Numbered from the stretch's first letter, positions 24,118 through 32,717 are shown. The stretch is 36,309 bases of DNA from an uncultured Anaerolineae bacterium (GCA_903908605.1 CAIVSQ010000365.1:1-36309); one strand, 5' to 3'. A program made the numbers and translations. Notes: a model not told the origin generated them from the sequence alone.

Positions 24118-25278
24118 ATGTCATTCTCTCTTACTTCCCGCTTTCTTAAACATCTCGCGCTATTCCTGGTACTGACCACAAGCTTGCTTTCTTGCAGTGG
24201 CCCGATAAAACAAGCCTATTATTACATCGATGCCCAAAAAGGCTCTGACTCTAACCCCGGCAGCCAAGACAAGCCGTGGAAATCCATTCAAAAAGCCGCG
24301 GATAGGTTACCTGCTGGTGCCACAGCATTTGTTCAAGCTGGCACCTACCCTGAGCTCGTCCTGCTCACAAAATCCAAGCTAAGCTTTATTGCAGTTGGGC
24401 AAGTTTACATGAATGGTTTTTTTGTCGAGGGCGATAACAACCTTGTGCGTGGATTTATCATTTCCAATCCGGATAGCGATTTCGGTCTTCGTGTTAGCGG
24501 GGATAACAATGTCTTCGAAAAAAACGAAATTTCCAATACAAAACAGGATGGCGTCTGGTTTTTTGGCGCAGGCAACCGCTTTACCAGTAACTACATCCAC
24601 GATATTTTAGACCGGTCGCTCATTACAGACGATCCGCATGTGGATTGCTTCCAGACCTGGGGCCCTGCAGAAAATATCACTATCGAGAAAAACCTGTGCG
24701 ATCACACCAGTACCACCGGTAGCAACCAGATCGTCCAAATTTCCAACGAAAATTCACCGGTCAGGAATATCGTTTTCAAGAACAATGTTTTCATCATGCA
24801 CAGCCCGGGTTATTCGCCAATGAATTTCCATCGGCAGGACGGCCAGGATGTTATCTCTGAAATGTATGTTATCAATAACACCATCGTGCACGCCAACGGC
24901 GGGGGGAAATCTGGCATCCGTTTTAGCAATATCACCGGCGCTTACGCCTTCAACAACCTGTTTGTTGATTATGGGTATGGTGAGGCAGATATTCCATATA
25001 TACTGATTGAGGGACAGACGGGTTACCAGCTTTCCAATAATGCCCTGTACAAATCTGACCATATCAGGCCAAACTCCGGGATGTATGCTCAGGATACCTG
25101 GTTGGATGAACTGCGCGTTACAGATTTACCCGGGCATGACTTTCACCCGCAGAGTGTCTCACCCATCATTAACGCCGGGATGGATGCATCCCAATGGATT
25201 TTGGATGATTTTGATGGCATCAAACGGCCACAGGGCAACGCCTTTGATATTGGCGCGTTTGAATTTGTCGGGAAATAA
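24118..25278 (+). CDS. Right-handed beta-helix lipoprotein, paralogue of the riboswitch-controlled protein
   Basis: The 386-residue product has a type II signal peptide: a hydrophobic core and LLSC with the lipidated Cys at position 26. Unlike its paralogue it has no beta-sandwich domain; the mature protein goes directly into a DUF1565-like segment (SDSNPGSQDKPWKSIQKAAD) and a right-handed beta-helix. The core is very similar to that at 17417, with the DPHVDCFQTWGPAENIT stretch at 172-188. The ATG at 24118 has ACAGG 8 bases upstream; an in-frame GTG at 24109 lies within that site. It is the only plus-strand gene inside the leftward glycan group. It may act on the same glycan while fixed to the cell surface. 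The exact activity is unknown. Confidence 0.85.
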   Translation: MSFSLTSRFLKHLALFLVLTTSLLSCSGPIKQAYYYIDAQKGSDSNPGSQDKPWKSIQKAADRLPAGATAFVQAGTYPELVLLTKSKLSFIAVGQVYMNGFFVEGDNNLVRGFIISNPDSDFGLRVSGDNNVFEKNEISNTKQDGVWFFGAGNRFTSNYIHDILDRSLITDDPHVDCFQTWGPAENITIEKNLCDHTSTTGSNQIVQISNENSPVRNIVFKNNVFIMHSPGYSPMNFHRQDGQDVISEMYVINNTIVHANGGGKSGIRFSNITGAYAFNNLFVDYGYGEADIPYILIEGQTGYQLSNNALYKSDHIRPNSGMYAQDTWLDELRVTDLPGHDFHPQSVSPIINAGMDASQWILDDFDGIKRPQGNAFDIGAFEFVGK

Positions 25279-25295
25279 AATCCGGTAAAATCTTT

Positions 25296-25333
25296 AAAAA
25301 CACCACCCGCGACCCTCTGCAGGTGGTGTTTTA
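25296..25333. terminator. Bidirectional rho-independent terminator
   Basis: AAAACACCACC (25297-25307) pairs with GGTGGTGTTTT (25322-25332), with A/T runs on both sides. It lies between the convergent beta-helix lipoprotein and flippase genes, whose stop codon begins at 25334, and can end both. Confidence 0.85.
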
Positions 25334-26608
25334 TTATTCCTGCTTTTTCGCGCCCAGGTACCAGGCCAGCGAATATGCGAGAAGTGAGCTAAACACACCC
25401 GCCAATACAGCCAGCGAAGCGCCCCAAATACCATAACGTGGGATCAAGCTGATCCCCAGGCTCGCCCCAACCGCCAGTGCAACAAAACGTCCGATGGTTT
25501 CGGTACCCGGGCGATTCTTGCCAACCAGCACAGAGACCATAATGGAGTTCAATCCCGAAATAATGCTGGCGAGAGCCATCACCAGGGCCACCTTGTTTTC
25601 CACCTGGTAATCGATACCGAAGAAATACCTGATGAACGGTCCCAATAAAAGTAAATAACCTACAATGATCACCAGGTTGGTTAAAAGGGCAATCCCAATT
25701 GCACGCCACAACATCTTGGAATGCTGATCCTTGTGGGCGGCTGCCACTTCAGGCAACAGGATCGACGATATGCCCTGCGGCAAAAAGGTAAAAACTGTCG
25801 CAATCGTTACATTCAAACGATACACTCCCACTGCGGAGCTATCAACAAAATGCTCCAGCAATAGAATATCCATAGCGCTGAATAACACATACCCAAACTG
25901 GGAGAGCCAGATGGGCATGGAAAATTTAAAAACTTCCTGCATAATTTCTTTTTTCAGCAAAGACAGGCGCATCCCAAGCGGGGCCAATGGCTTGTAATAA
26001 TGCAGCAAAATCAACGGCAGAAAATAGGATGTACCGTAAATAATGAGCGCTAATTGGGTCGATTGGATACGCAAAACCTGGACCAGGAAAATCACCATCA
26101 GGATTTGGACCAGATTGCTACCCAGGTAAGCTATGGCAAGCCGTCCTGATGCAAGAAAACCTCGCGCCAATCCCCAGTAACTATAGAAAACGGTCTGCCC
26201 AATGAAAATTACCAGCACCCCGAGGGTCAATTCAGGCGCTTTCAACCAAATAAAAGGAGCAGCAACCAAACCCGATACAACCGTAACCGCAACCTGCAGA
26301 AAAGTCAGGTTGGTAAGTGTTTGATCAAGCAATTCAGGCTGATTTTTTTGCCTGGCAACATACTGGGCGATGACATGCATCCCAAAGGGTGTTGTGCCAA
26401 TTGAAACCAGGGTGGCAAGCGTGATGGCGTATTGAACTGAACCAAAATCACTTGGGGAAAACACGCGCGCAAGCACCAACGAATAGGCTAACCCTAACAC
26501 CCGCGCAATCGCAATCGCACCCGATAGCAGGGTGGAGCCCTTGATAAATCGCCAATCCAGATTTTGTAGCCTGGACTTGATGCCTGCGATGGAGAAATGT
26601 TCAGGCAA
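25334..26608 (-). CDS. Wzx-like polysaccharide flippase
   Basis: This is a MOP-superfamily membrane protein (polysaccharide biosynthesis protein family) of 424 residues with about 12-14 hydrophobic segments. The opening (KGSTLLSGAIAIARVLGLAYSLVLARVFSPSDFGSVQYA in parts) is typical: a first helix, then the LAR.FSPSDFG motif of Wzx-type exporters. It would move the lipid-linked repeat unit across the membrane. The start is a TTG at 26608 with GGGG upstream; there is no ATG in a suitable place, so the start is uncertain. It overlaps the preceding glycosyltransferase gene by 8 bases, which suggests translational coupling. It is distinct from murJ in the same window. Confidence 0.87.
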   Translation of the reverse strand: MPEHFSIAGIKSRLQNLDWRFIKGSTLLSGAIAIARVLGLAYSLVLARVFSPSDFGSVQYAITLATLVSIGTTPFGMHVIAQYVARQKNQPELLDQTLTNLTFLQVAVTVVSGLVAAPFIWLKAPELTLGVLVIFIGQTVFYSYWGLARGFLASGRLAIAYLGSNLVQILMVIFLVQVLRIQSTQLALIIYGTSYFLPLILLHYYKPLAPLGMRLSLLKKEIMQEVFKFSMPIWLSQFGYVLFSAMDILLLEHFVDSSAVGVYRLNVTIATVFTFLPQGISSILLPEVAAAHKDQHSKMLWRAIGIALLTNLVIIVGYLLLLGPFIRYFFGIDYQVENKVALVMALASIISGLNSIMVSVLVGKNRPGTETIGRFVALAVGASLGISLIPRYGIWGASLAVLAGVFSSLLAYSLAWYLGAKKQE

Positions 26609-27596
26609 GGATTTTTTCCCCGATCAAATCCTGCAGGCGTTTAAATTCTGACTCCCAGCGAACACGTTTTTCCACTGCCAGTTCGGTGACTTCCTGGCTC
26701 AAGACAGGTCCATTGGCAATCGCTTTTTGAACACCCTCGATAATACTCTCCGGAGTATGTTCAATAAAAACCGTCCCCTTGGTGAAATAATCTACCAGGG
26801 CGGGCTGATTGGATAAAATCAGCGGTTTACCCAGGGCCATGCCATCCTGCCCACCTGCCAACAATGAATATGGATGGGTAGTGAGGACCATAACCGCGTC
26901 AGAAGAATACAAACGATTCCAGTAATCTTCGTTGAACAGGAACCCGGTAAAAGTTACATTGGCAGGTGCCGATTTAAGCAAGCTTTTTTTCGCTAGACCA
27001 GTATCGCCCAAAATATAAAACGAAACATCTGGAAGCTGCCTGGCAGCCTCCAGGATGGGAAGTACAGGTTCATCATCATTGAACGTATTGACAACCGTCA
27101 CGCTATGTTTCAGGGGGTCTTTAATGACTTTTAGATTTTCAATAGCGACATTAATCGGGACTCGTTCCAGCACCAGGGTTTTAGCACCCCAGGACGTAAA
27201 CAGGTTGGTCCGAATTTGTTGGTCAACAATATTCATAATCGCACGACGTGCCAAAAAATGGTGCAGTGGAATACTCCATTTCCACTTCCAGCCACTCATG
27301 GAATTGCCATGCACATCCATAACGAAATTCGCGCCCGAAAAAATGCAATAAATATATACACTCAATGCAGAAAAAATTGGCGAAACCGCTACGTAAATCA
27401 CCTTTGGGCGCTGGCGGGCAAGCACTGACCAGGTCTTGAAAAACTGGAGTACATATTTAAAGGGCGCCAGCCAGGGGCGCTTAGATTTTAGATAATGAAC
27501 CTGGTAAAACGTAGCCTGCAACCGCTTTGAGTACTGGTTTGTTCGTGAGCAGTGCGGAGACCAGGCAACTGCTGCAATAGGGTTGGTACTGTTCAC
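26601..27596 (-). CDS. Glycosyltransferase (GT-B fold)
   Basis: The 331-residue product looks like a GT4-type glycosyltransferase. The N-terminal half includes PKVIYVAVSPIFSALSVYIY and FVMDVHGNSMSG; the C-terminal half includes VSFYILGDTGLAKK, NVTFTGFLFNEDYWNRLYSS and the nucleotide-sugar site GGQDGMALGKPLILS. I start at the GTG at 27596, which shares the bases GTGA with the stop codon of the upstream polymerase gene. A longer in-frame start at 27644 would overlap that gene by 52 bases. It probably adds a sugar to the repeat unit; donor and acceptor are unknown. Confidence 0.85.
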   Translation of the reverse strand: MNSTNPIAAVAWSPHCSRTNQYSKRLQATFYQVHYLKSKRPWLAPFKYVLQFFKTWSVLARQRPKVIYVAVSPIFSALSVYIYCIFSGANFVMDVHGNSMSGWKWKWSIPLHHFLARRAIMNIVDQQIRTNLFTSWGAKTLVLERVPINVAIENLKVIKDPLKHSVTVVNTFNDDEPVLPILEAARQLPDVSFYILGDTGLAKKSLLKSAPANVTFTGFLFNEDYWNRLYSSDAVMVLTTHPYSLLAGGQDGMALGKPLILSNQPALVDYFTKGTVFIEHTPESIIEGVQKAIANGPVLSQEVTELAVEKRVRWESEFKRLQDLIGEKILA

Positions 27597-29023
27597 GCGC
27601 GCGCCTCCACCACCCGCTGGGTGGAGAGTGCCAGCAGAATCCACATATATTCAGCCGTACCAGAATAAGCGAAAACCGCATTGGTAAAACCAGCCATGAA
27701 CATGACCACCATCACCGCAATGGATATAACGATCGCAATCGTCGTGGGATTAATATCCTTGGATTTTAGATATTCGTGCACATGTCTTCGATACAACCAG
27801 TAAAGAGTCACAAACACCCACAACACGAAGCCGATAAAACCTATCAAGCCAAAACCAAACAACAGTGAAATATACTGACTTTCAGTATATTTCCATGAGA
27901 AAGTGTTTGGGATGGTTAAGTCCACGCCCCATAGAATGTGTCCCTTGAGGGATGGCAGGTAAATATCCTGCCAAATACGAAAGCGATCCAACAGTGTTGC
28001 GGGAATCATACCGCCATAACCAAACTGGGTCTGCAAACGTTTATCGATCAGCGCTCCAAAGATCAGGAAGGTAACCACGGTTACAATCGCCATACCCACC
28101 AATAAAATGACCGTCCTGCGATTTAACCCACGTAATAAAACCGTGATGATTAAGATGCCAACCACAGTGGAAAACATACCAGCAAAGGAACCACTAAGCA
28201 CGAGCGCCGCTGTGCAGATCACCATCGCCAAAGCAATAAAACCATTGCCCAATTCATTCGAGCGGGAAACACCAAACGCCCAGGCAATAAACATGTTCAC
28301 CATCAGGAAAATACCAAGACCATTCCACGCAGACATCAGCGAAGTGATGCGGCCAATTCTTACCGCCTGTGCTTCGTGGGAGGACGAATACCAATTGTGC
28401 AGCAGGCTGGTGATTGGACCTACTTTCAACGCCTGCAGCAAGCCGATCCCTGCCACGACTACACCACAAAACAGCATCAGTTTGAGAATATTAGTGCGCT
28501 CTGCCTTGTTATCAGGCAGATAGGTAAAAAGCCAGAATACAACGAAATATTGCAAAGGGGCAAACAGGACGATCAGGTCATCGACGGTAAATTTCAAACC
28601 GCGCAACAGGTATGAGATACCCGGAATTAAGATTGTGCCCAAAGTCAGCGACACAATGGCAGCCAACAACCCGCCCATATCTGTACTCTGACGACGTTTC
28701 GCTACCACCAGTACGACCAGTGCAATTGCTACTGCCAAGACCAGCACTGCTTCGTTAGGAATCAGAAACGGAATCAGCTTTCCACGCGTCATACCAGAGG
28801 TAAAGGCTGTTGACAGAATAACCAGATAACAAATAAAGACTGGTTTTGCCAGGCTGATTAATACAACCATCACCAGGGCAGTTACACCCACGGCAACCAG
28901 TGGAGACACAAAAACCAGCAAGCCAATGAATAGTCCGACAATGCAGGGTAAGATAATTTCCAGAAAATGAATGCCAGAATAACCAAAAAATTTATCAGAA
29001 CGATCAACAGAAGGTTGTACCAT
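27593..29023 (-). CDS. Wzy-like O-antigen / exopolysaccharide polymerase
   Basis: The 476-residue protein is a polytopic membrane protein with about 11-12 hydrophobic segments and a large extracytoplasmic loop late in the chain (about residues 325-370, with DRFRIWQDIYLPSLKGHILWG-type residues). This matches the O-antigen ligase/polymerase (Wzy_C/WaaL) family, where the large loop carries catalytic residues; RFRIW in the loop is a common feature. It would join repeat units outside the membrane. AGGA lies about 8 bases before the ATG. A new promoter and a strong hairpin lie upstream, so it may head a second transcript comprising polymerase, glycosyltransferase and flippase. Confidence 0.83.
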   Translation of the reverse strand: MVQPSVDRSDKFFGYSGIHFLEIILPCIVGLFIGLLVFVSPLVAVGVTALVMVVLISLAKPVFICYLVILSTAFTSGMTRGKLIPFLIPNEAVLVLAVAIALVVLVVAKRRQSTDMGGLLAAIVSLTLGTILIPGISYLLRGLKFTVDDLIVLFAPLQYFVVFWLFTYLPDNKAERTNILKLMLFCGVVVAGIGLLQALKVGPITSLLHNWYSSSHEAQAVRIGRITSLMSAWNGLGIFLMVNMFIAWAFGVSRSNELGNGFIALAMVICTAALVLSGSFAGMFSTVVGILIITVLLRGLNRRTVILLVGMAIVTVVTFLIFGALIDKRLQTQFGYGGMIPATLLDRFRIWQDIYLPSLKGHILWGVDLTIPNTFSWKYTESQYISLLFGFGLIGFIGFVLWVFVTLYWLYRRHVHEYLKSKDINPTTIAIVISIAVMVVMFMAGFTNAVFAYSGTAEYMWILLALSTQRVVEARA

Positions 29024-29078
29024 AATACCGTCCTATTGGGACCAACACCCGGTGTTACATAAACTAATCGCTGGTAAA

Positions 29079-29107
29079 GCTATAAATAACAAAAAAGAAA
29101 CAATCAA
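29079..29107 (-). promoter_or_regulatory. Candidate promoter for the wzy-like gene set
   Basis: On the minus strand TTGATT (29107-29102) and TATAGC (29084-29079) are separated by 17 bases. The transcript would have a leader of about 50 bases that carries the palindrome AACACC-C-GGTGTT (29044-29056), which could be an operator or small hairpin. Confidence 0.45.
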
Positions 29108-29116
29108 GGGCAACCA

Positions 29117-29161
29117 ACCCACCCGCGGCCTGCAACCTGCTTACGCAGGCCGCGGGTGGGT
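29117..29161 (-). terminator. Very stable stem-loop after the aminotransferase gene
   Basis: A 17-base stem, ACCCACCCGCGGCCTGC (29117-29133) with its perfect complement (29145-29161), encloses an 11-base loop. On the minus strand no T-run follows directly, though the sequence becomes T-rich about 20 bases later. It may be a terminator, a partial attenuator or an mRNA-end stabiliser. Confidence 0.6.
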
Positions 29162-29187
29162 ATTGGAATAAAATTAGTACGGACAGG

Positions 29188-30300
29188 TCAGGATTTATTC
29201 CCAGCCTGGAATTCAGCCACCATTTCTACAACGTACTTAACTTGTTCTTCCTCGAGGTCTGCGTACATCGGCAGGGAAAGGATGTCAGAAGTGACCTCTT
29301 CCGTGACAGGGAAGTCACCCTTCTTATAACCAAGATACGCCATTGAATTCTGCAAATGCAGCGGAATGGGGTAATGGATACCGGTGAAAACGCCCTTGCT
29401 CTTCAAGAAATTCTGGAGTTCGTCACGGTTTTCTGTACGAATGACATACAGATGGTAGACATGGCTATTCTCAGATTTCTCGAATGGGGTCGTCACCTTC
29501 AAACCACTCAAAAGCTGGTTATATTGCTTTGCATGCGCGCGGCGAAGAACATTCCATTCTGGCAGGTGCTTAAGCTTCACCCGTAACACAACAGCCTGCA
29601 ATTCATCCAAGCGACCATTAAAACCGAGCATATCGTGGTGATAGCGAACACCTGAGCCATGATCACGGATCATGCGAATCTTTTTCGCCAGATCTTCGTT
29701 GTTAGTGGAAATAAAACCACCTTCACCATAAGCGCCCAGGTTCTTGGAAAAATAGAAGCTGAAACCCGCCGCATCGCCAAGGCTGCCCGCCTTGCGTCCC
29801 TTGTATTCAGCGCCATGGGCCTGGCAGGCATCTTCCACAACCCACAATTTGTGACGCTTGGCAATATCCATCAAGGGATCCATATCAACGGTCTGCCCAT
29901 ACAAATGCACCGGCAGGATAGCCTTGGTATTGCTGGTAATTTTTCCTTCCACCTGCGAAACATCCATCAGCCAGGTATTCGGATCAATATCCACGAAAAC
30001 TGGTTTAGCGCCAGTCAACATAATCGCTTCTGCACTGGCAATGAAGGTGTGCGCAACCGTGATCACTTCATCCCCGGGGCCAACACCCATCGCGCGCAGG
30101 ATGATCTGCAGCGCGGCGGTACCATCGCTGACACCGATACCATATGCGGCACCAGAGTATTGGGCGAAATCCTTCTCCAGGGTCTGGACATTCTCCCCAA
30201 GGAAAAGCTGCATGCTATCCAATACTTTCTCAAAACCAGCAAAGATCTCTTGTTTGAGAGGGGCGTATTGTTTTTTCAAATCAACGAAAGGGACGTTCAT
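29188..30300 (-). CDS. DegT/DnrJ/EryC1/StrS sugar aminotransferase (WbpE-like)
   Basis: PLP-dependent aminotransferase of 370 residues that converts a keto group on a nucleotide sugar into an amine. Motifs: SDGTAALQI (phosphate binding, about 58-66), VVEDACQAHGA with Asp157, and the PLP lysine Lys186 in SFYFSKNLGAYGEGG. Its neighbours are an acetyltransferase and a Gfo/Idh dehydrogenase in the same order as Pseudomonas wbpB-wbpD-wbpE, which make UDP-2,3-diacetamido-glucuronic acid; by analogy this enzyme would place the 3-amino group. AGGAGA lies 6 bases before the ATG. The general family is certain; the exact sugar is inferred from context. Confidence 0.9.
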   Translation of the reverse strand: MNVPFVDLKKQYAPLKQEIFAGFEKVLDSMQLFLGENVQTLEKDFAQYSGAAYGIGVSDGTAALQIILRAMGVGPGDEVITVAHTFIASAEAIMLTGAKPVFVDIDPNTWLMDVSQVEGKITSNTKAILPVHLYGQTVDMDPLMDIAKRHKLWVVEDACQAHGAEYKGRKAGSLGDAAGFSFYFSKNLGAYGEGGFISTNNEDLAKKIRMIRDHGSGVRYHHDMLGFNGRLDELQAVVLRVKLKHLPEWNVLRRAHAKQYNQLLSGLKVTTPFEKSENSHVYHLYVIRTENRDELQNFLKSKGVFTGIHYPIPLHLQNSMAYLGYKKGDFPVTEEVTSDILSLPMYADLEEEQVKYVVEMVAEFQAGNKS

Positions 30301-30318
30301 ACTTTCTCCTAATATGGA

Positions 30319-30798
30319 TTAACTTTTTCGAATGGGACGAGCAGGATTGCCAGCTACAACTGCACCAGCAGGAACATCGCGGGTCACCACGCTACCCGCA
30401 CCAACAATGGCCTTCTCGCCGACGGTAACGCCGCACAATATTGTGGCGTTGCTGCCGATGGAAGCACCATGCTTAATCAAAGTTGGGGTGCAGACCCAGT
30501 CCTGTTCGGTCTGAAGCTGACCTTCTTCGGTTGTCGCACGTGGATATTTGTCATTGATAAACATGACACCATGTCCAATGAAAACTTCATCCTCAATCGT
30601 AACGCCTTCACAGATGAAGGTATGGCTGGAAACTTTGACGCGAGAGCCAATGCGCGATCCCTTTTGGATTTCTACGAAGGTGCCAACCTTGGTATCATCG
30701 CCAATTTCACAACCGTACAGGTTGACAAATGCATAAATTTTTACATTTTGTCCCAGCTTTACATCCGGGGAAATGCGGGAAAATTCGGCATTTACCAT
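30319..30798 (-). CDS. Left-handed beta-helix sugar N-acetyltransferase (WbpD-like)
   Basis: The 159-residue product consists almost wholly of hexapeptide repeats (for example IGDDTKVGTFVEI, IGSRVKVSSHTFI, IEDEVFIGHGVMF and VGEKAIVGAGSVV), the left-handed beta-helix of acetyl-CoA-dependent acyltransferases. It ends with VVAGNPARPIRKS, the usual finish of this family. It likely acetylates the amino group made by the neighbouring aminotransferase, as WbpD does. The start overlaps the end of the dehydrogenase gene by 7 bases and has GAGGTG 6 bases upstream, so translation is coupled. The aminotransferase gene follows after 18 bases. Confidence 0.9.
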   Translation of the reverse strand: MVNAEFSRISPDVKLGQNVKIYAFVNLYGCEIGDDTKVGTFVEIQKGSRIGSRVKVSSHTFICEGVTIEDEVFIGHGVMFINDKYPRATTEEGQLQTEQDWVCTPTLIKHGASIGSNATILCGVTVGEKAIVGAGSVVTRDVPAGAVVAGNPARPIRKS

Positions 30799-31808
30799 TC
30801 GATCACCTCATGGGAAGACCCGTTCTCAATCGAACGCAGGGCAGCTTCAATGATCTTGATTACGTTCAAACCCACCCGCCCAGAACTACGTGGTTCGGTA
30901 TGGTTAATAATGCTTTCGATAAAGTGTTCACATTCCTGGCGCAGCGGTTCCTGGTAGCGAATGACCGGGATGGAAATATCGCCAGAACGATAGTTGTATT
31001 GAAATTCGCCAAAGCCATTGGTGTAACCAGGTGCATCCACGCCCTTGTCGTATATCTTGATTTTGGCTTCTGCTTCCATGTCATTATAGACAGCCATTTT
31101 CTGGCTACCCACCACAGTGACACGCCGAACCTTGCACGGATCCAGCCAACTGACATGTACGTAAGCCGTCAGATTGTTGGGAAATAGCAGGCTCAGGTAA
31201 GCAACATCATAAACGCCATTCAACACGCAGGGCACCGCCTGTGCGCTGACAGAAATTGGTTTTTTCTCAAGCAAAAAGAGCAGGATGGAGATATCGTGAG
31301 TGGCAAGATCCCACAACACATTCGATTTGCGTGAGTAGAGACCCAGGTTTAGCCGGGCAGTGTCAAGGTAATAAATATCACCGAGATCCTTGTTGTTAAT
31401 ATATTGCTTGAGAGCAAGGACAGCAGTGTTGTACTCAAAGGTGTGGCCAACCATCAGGATAAGCCCACCTGCATCGGCCAATTCGATCAATTCCTTGGCG
31501 TCAGCGCTACTATCGGTCATCGGCTTTTCAATCAATACGTGCAAGCCATTCTGCAAGCATTCCTTGGCAATCTTGAAATGTGTGCTGGGTGGAGTGGAGA
31601 TGACCACAGCATCCAGACCGAGAGTAAATAACTCGTGATAATCTTTCACCACGGCAATATGCGGATACTTGGCCTTGGCTCGCGCCAACTGGTCATCTTT
31701 TAAATCGGCAATACCAATCAGGACAGAATCCGGAATTTCAAAAAAATTCCTGGTTAGATTAGGTCCCCAGTACCCAAAGCCAATGATCCCTACTCGAATT
31801 TCACTCAT
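30792..31808 (-). CDS. Gfo/Idh/MocA-family nucleotide-sugar dehydrogenase (WbpB-like)
   Basis: NAD-dependent oxidoreductase of 338 residues with an N-terminal Rossmann fold (VGIIGFGYWGPN, Gly10, Gly12, Gly15), the family's EKP motif in HVLIEKPMTD (near 93-96) and a C-terminal alpha/beta substrate domain. In the WbpB reaction the 3-hydroxyl of UDP-GlcNAc-uronate is oxidised to a ketone for the aminotransferase. I start at the ATG at 31808, preceded by AAGGAA; a longer in-frame start at 31901 would overlap the upstream transferase gene and add 31 unrelated residues. Coupled to the acetyltransferase gene by overlap. Confidence 0.9.
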   Translation of the reverse strand: MSEIRVGIIGFGYWGPNLTRNFFEIPDSVLIGIADLKDDQLARAKAKYPHIAVVKDYHELFTLGLDAVVISTPPSTHFKIAKECLQNGLHVLIEKPMTDSSADAKELIELADAGGLILMVGHTFEYNTAVLALKQYINNKDLGDIYYLDTARLNLGLYSRKSNVLWDLATHDISILLFLLEKKPISVSAQAVPCVLNGVYDVAYLSLLFPNNLTAYVHVSWLDPCKVRRVTVVGSQKMAVYNDMEAEAKIKIYDKGVDAPGYTNGFGEFQYNYRSGDISIPVIRYQEPLRQECEHFIESIINHTEPRSSGRVGLNVIKIIEAALRSIENGSSHEVIEW

Positions 31809-31834
31809 GTTTTTGTTCCTTATTGAATGGATTT

Positions 31835-32590
31835 TTATTCTGCTCCCCTTGCAGATAAAATGACAAACGGAGTTTTTAAAATAATTGTGGTGTCTAGCCA
31901 AAATGATTGACGCTCAACATAATCGATATCGAGCCGCACCTGCTGATCAAAATCAGCGGTGGAACGAGCTGTCACCTGTTGCAGACCGGTAATCCCAGGT
32001 TGGGCTTCGAGCCTGCGTAAATGCCAGGGTTTATACATATCCACTTCATACGGGATGGCCGGTCGGGGACCAACCACACTCATTTCGCCAATCAAGACAT
32101 TGATAAATTGTGGCAGTTCATCCAGGCTGAGTTTTCGCAGGATCTTACCTGGAGCGGTTACCCGCGAGTCTTTCACCAGCTTGCGGACTTCAGTTTTCTC
32201 ACCTTGAAGTTCGGCCATTTTGTCGTGATCATTTTCGATCAGCGCTCGAACATAGGCTTCGTGTATTGCGGTATCCGCGTTCACCGTCATGGTTCGGAAT
32301 TTATAGCACTTGAATGTCTCACGTTTCCAAACCAACTGACCAGCCCTCTTCACCCGTCGGGCACCAACTCTTTCTTGCAAGAAAAAAACCGGGCCTGGAG
32401 AATAAAGAGCTATCACCAAACCAATCAATAAAAACAAAGGAGAAAGAACAATCAACACAACCAACGAAAAAACAATATCAACCAATCGTTTTAAAAAATA
32501 AAATAGCGCACGGTCCCGCGCGAGACCAATATAGGTGTGATCGTTGATATCGTTCGTCTCGTTACTGTTTTCTTCTTGCACAGAAGTCAT
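31835..32590 (-). CDS. Initiating sugar-1-phosphate transferase (bacterial sugar transferase family)
   Basis: This enzyme moves a sugar-1-phosphate from a nucleotide sugar to undecaprenyl phosphate, starting repeat-unit synthesis. The 251-residue protein has a charged N-terminus, one hydrophobic segment (about 36-62) and the cytosolic catalytic part with PGPVFFLQERVG, KCYKFRTM, LRKLSLDELPQFINVL, MSVVGPRPAIPYEV and QPGITGLQQV, all hallmarks of PF02397. It is of the short, single-segment type, without the extra membrane domain of WbaP. The ATG at 32590 has GGGA about 10 bases upstream; a TTG at 32599 is a weaker alternative. The first sugar is not known. Confidence 0.92.
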   Translation of the reverse strand: MTSVQEENSNETNDINDHTYIGLARDRALFYFLKRLVDIVFSLVVLIVLSPLFLLIGLVIALYSPGPVFFLQERVGARRVKRAGQLVWKRETFKCYKFRTMTVNADTAIHEAYVRALIENDHDKMAELQGEKTEVRKLVKDSRVTAPGKILRKLSLDELPQFINVLIGEMSVVGPRPAIPYEVDMYKPWHLRRLEAQPGITGLQQVTARSTADFDQQVRLDIDYVERQSFWLDTTIILKTPFVILSARGAE

Positions 32591-32655
32591 GCTCCACAAT
32601 TCCCAAGTAAATATTATTAGTACTGTCTGGTCTAAGCTGTTTTTTTAACTGTTTG

Positions 32656-32701
32656 CCTGGGTGCATACTCTCCTGGTTAATACAGGGAATATGCACCCAG
32701 G
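32656..32701 (-). other. Intercistronic stem-loop between bcsB-like and sugar transferase genes
   Basis: CCTGGGTGCATA (32656-32667) pairs perfectly with TATGCACCCAGG (32690-32701), and CCTG/CAGG can pair inside. On the minus strand it is followed by A-rich rather than T-rich sequence, so it is not a typical terminator. It may stabilise or separate parts of the mRNA. Confidence 0.55.
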
Positions 32702-32717
32702 GTAATAATATTAGCTG

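Noticed and set aside
31809-31901. Longer start of the Gfo/Idh gene
   Set aside because: The extra residues precede the Rossmann fold without similarity and would overlap the upstream gene; the ATG at 31808 has a good ribosome-binding site.
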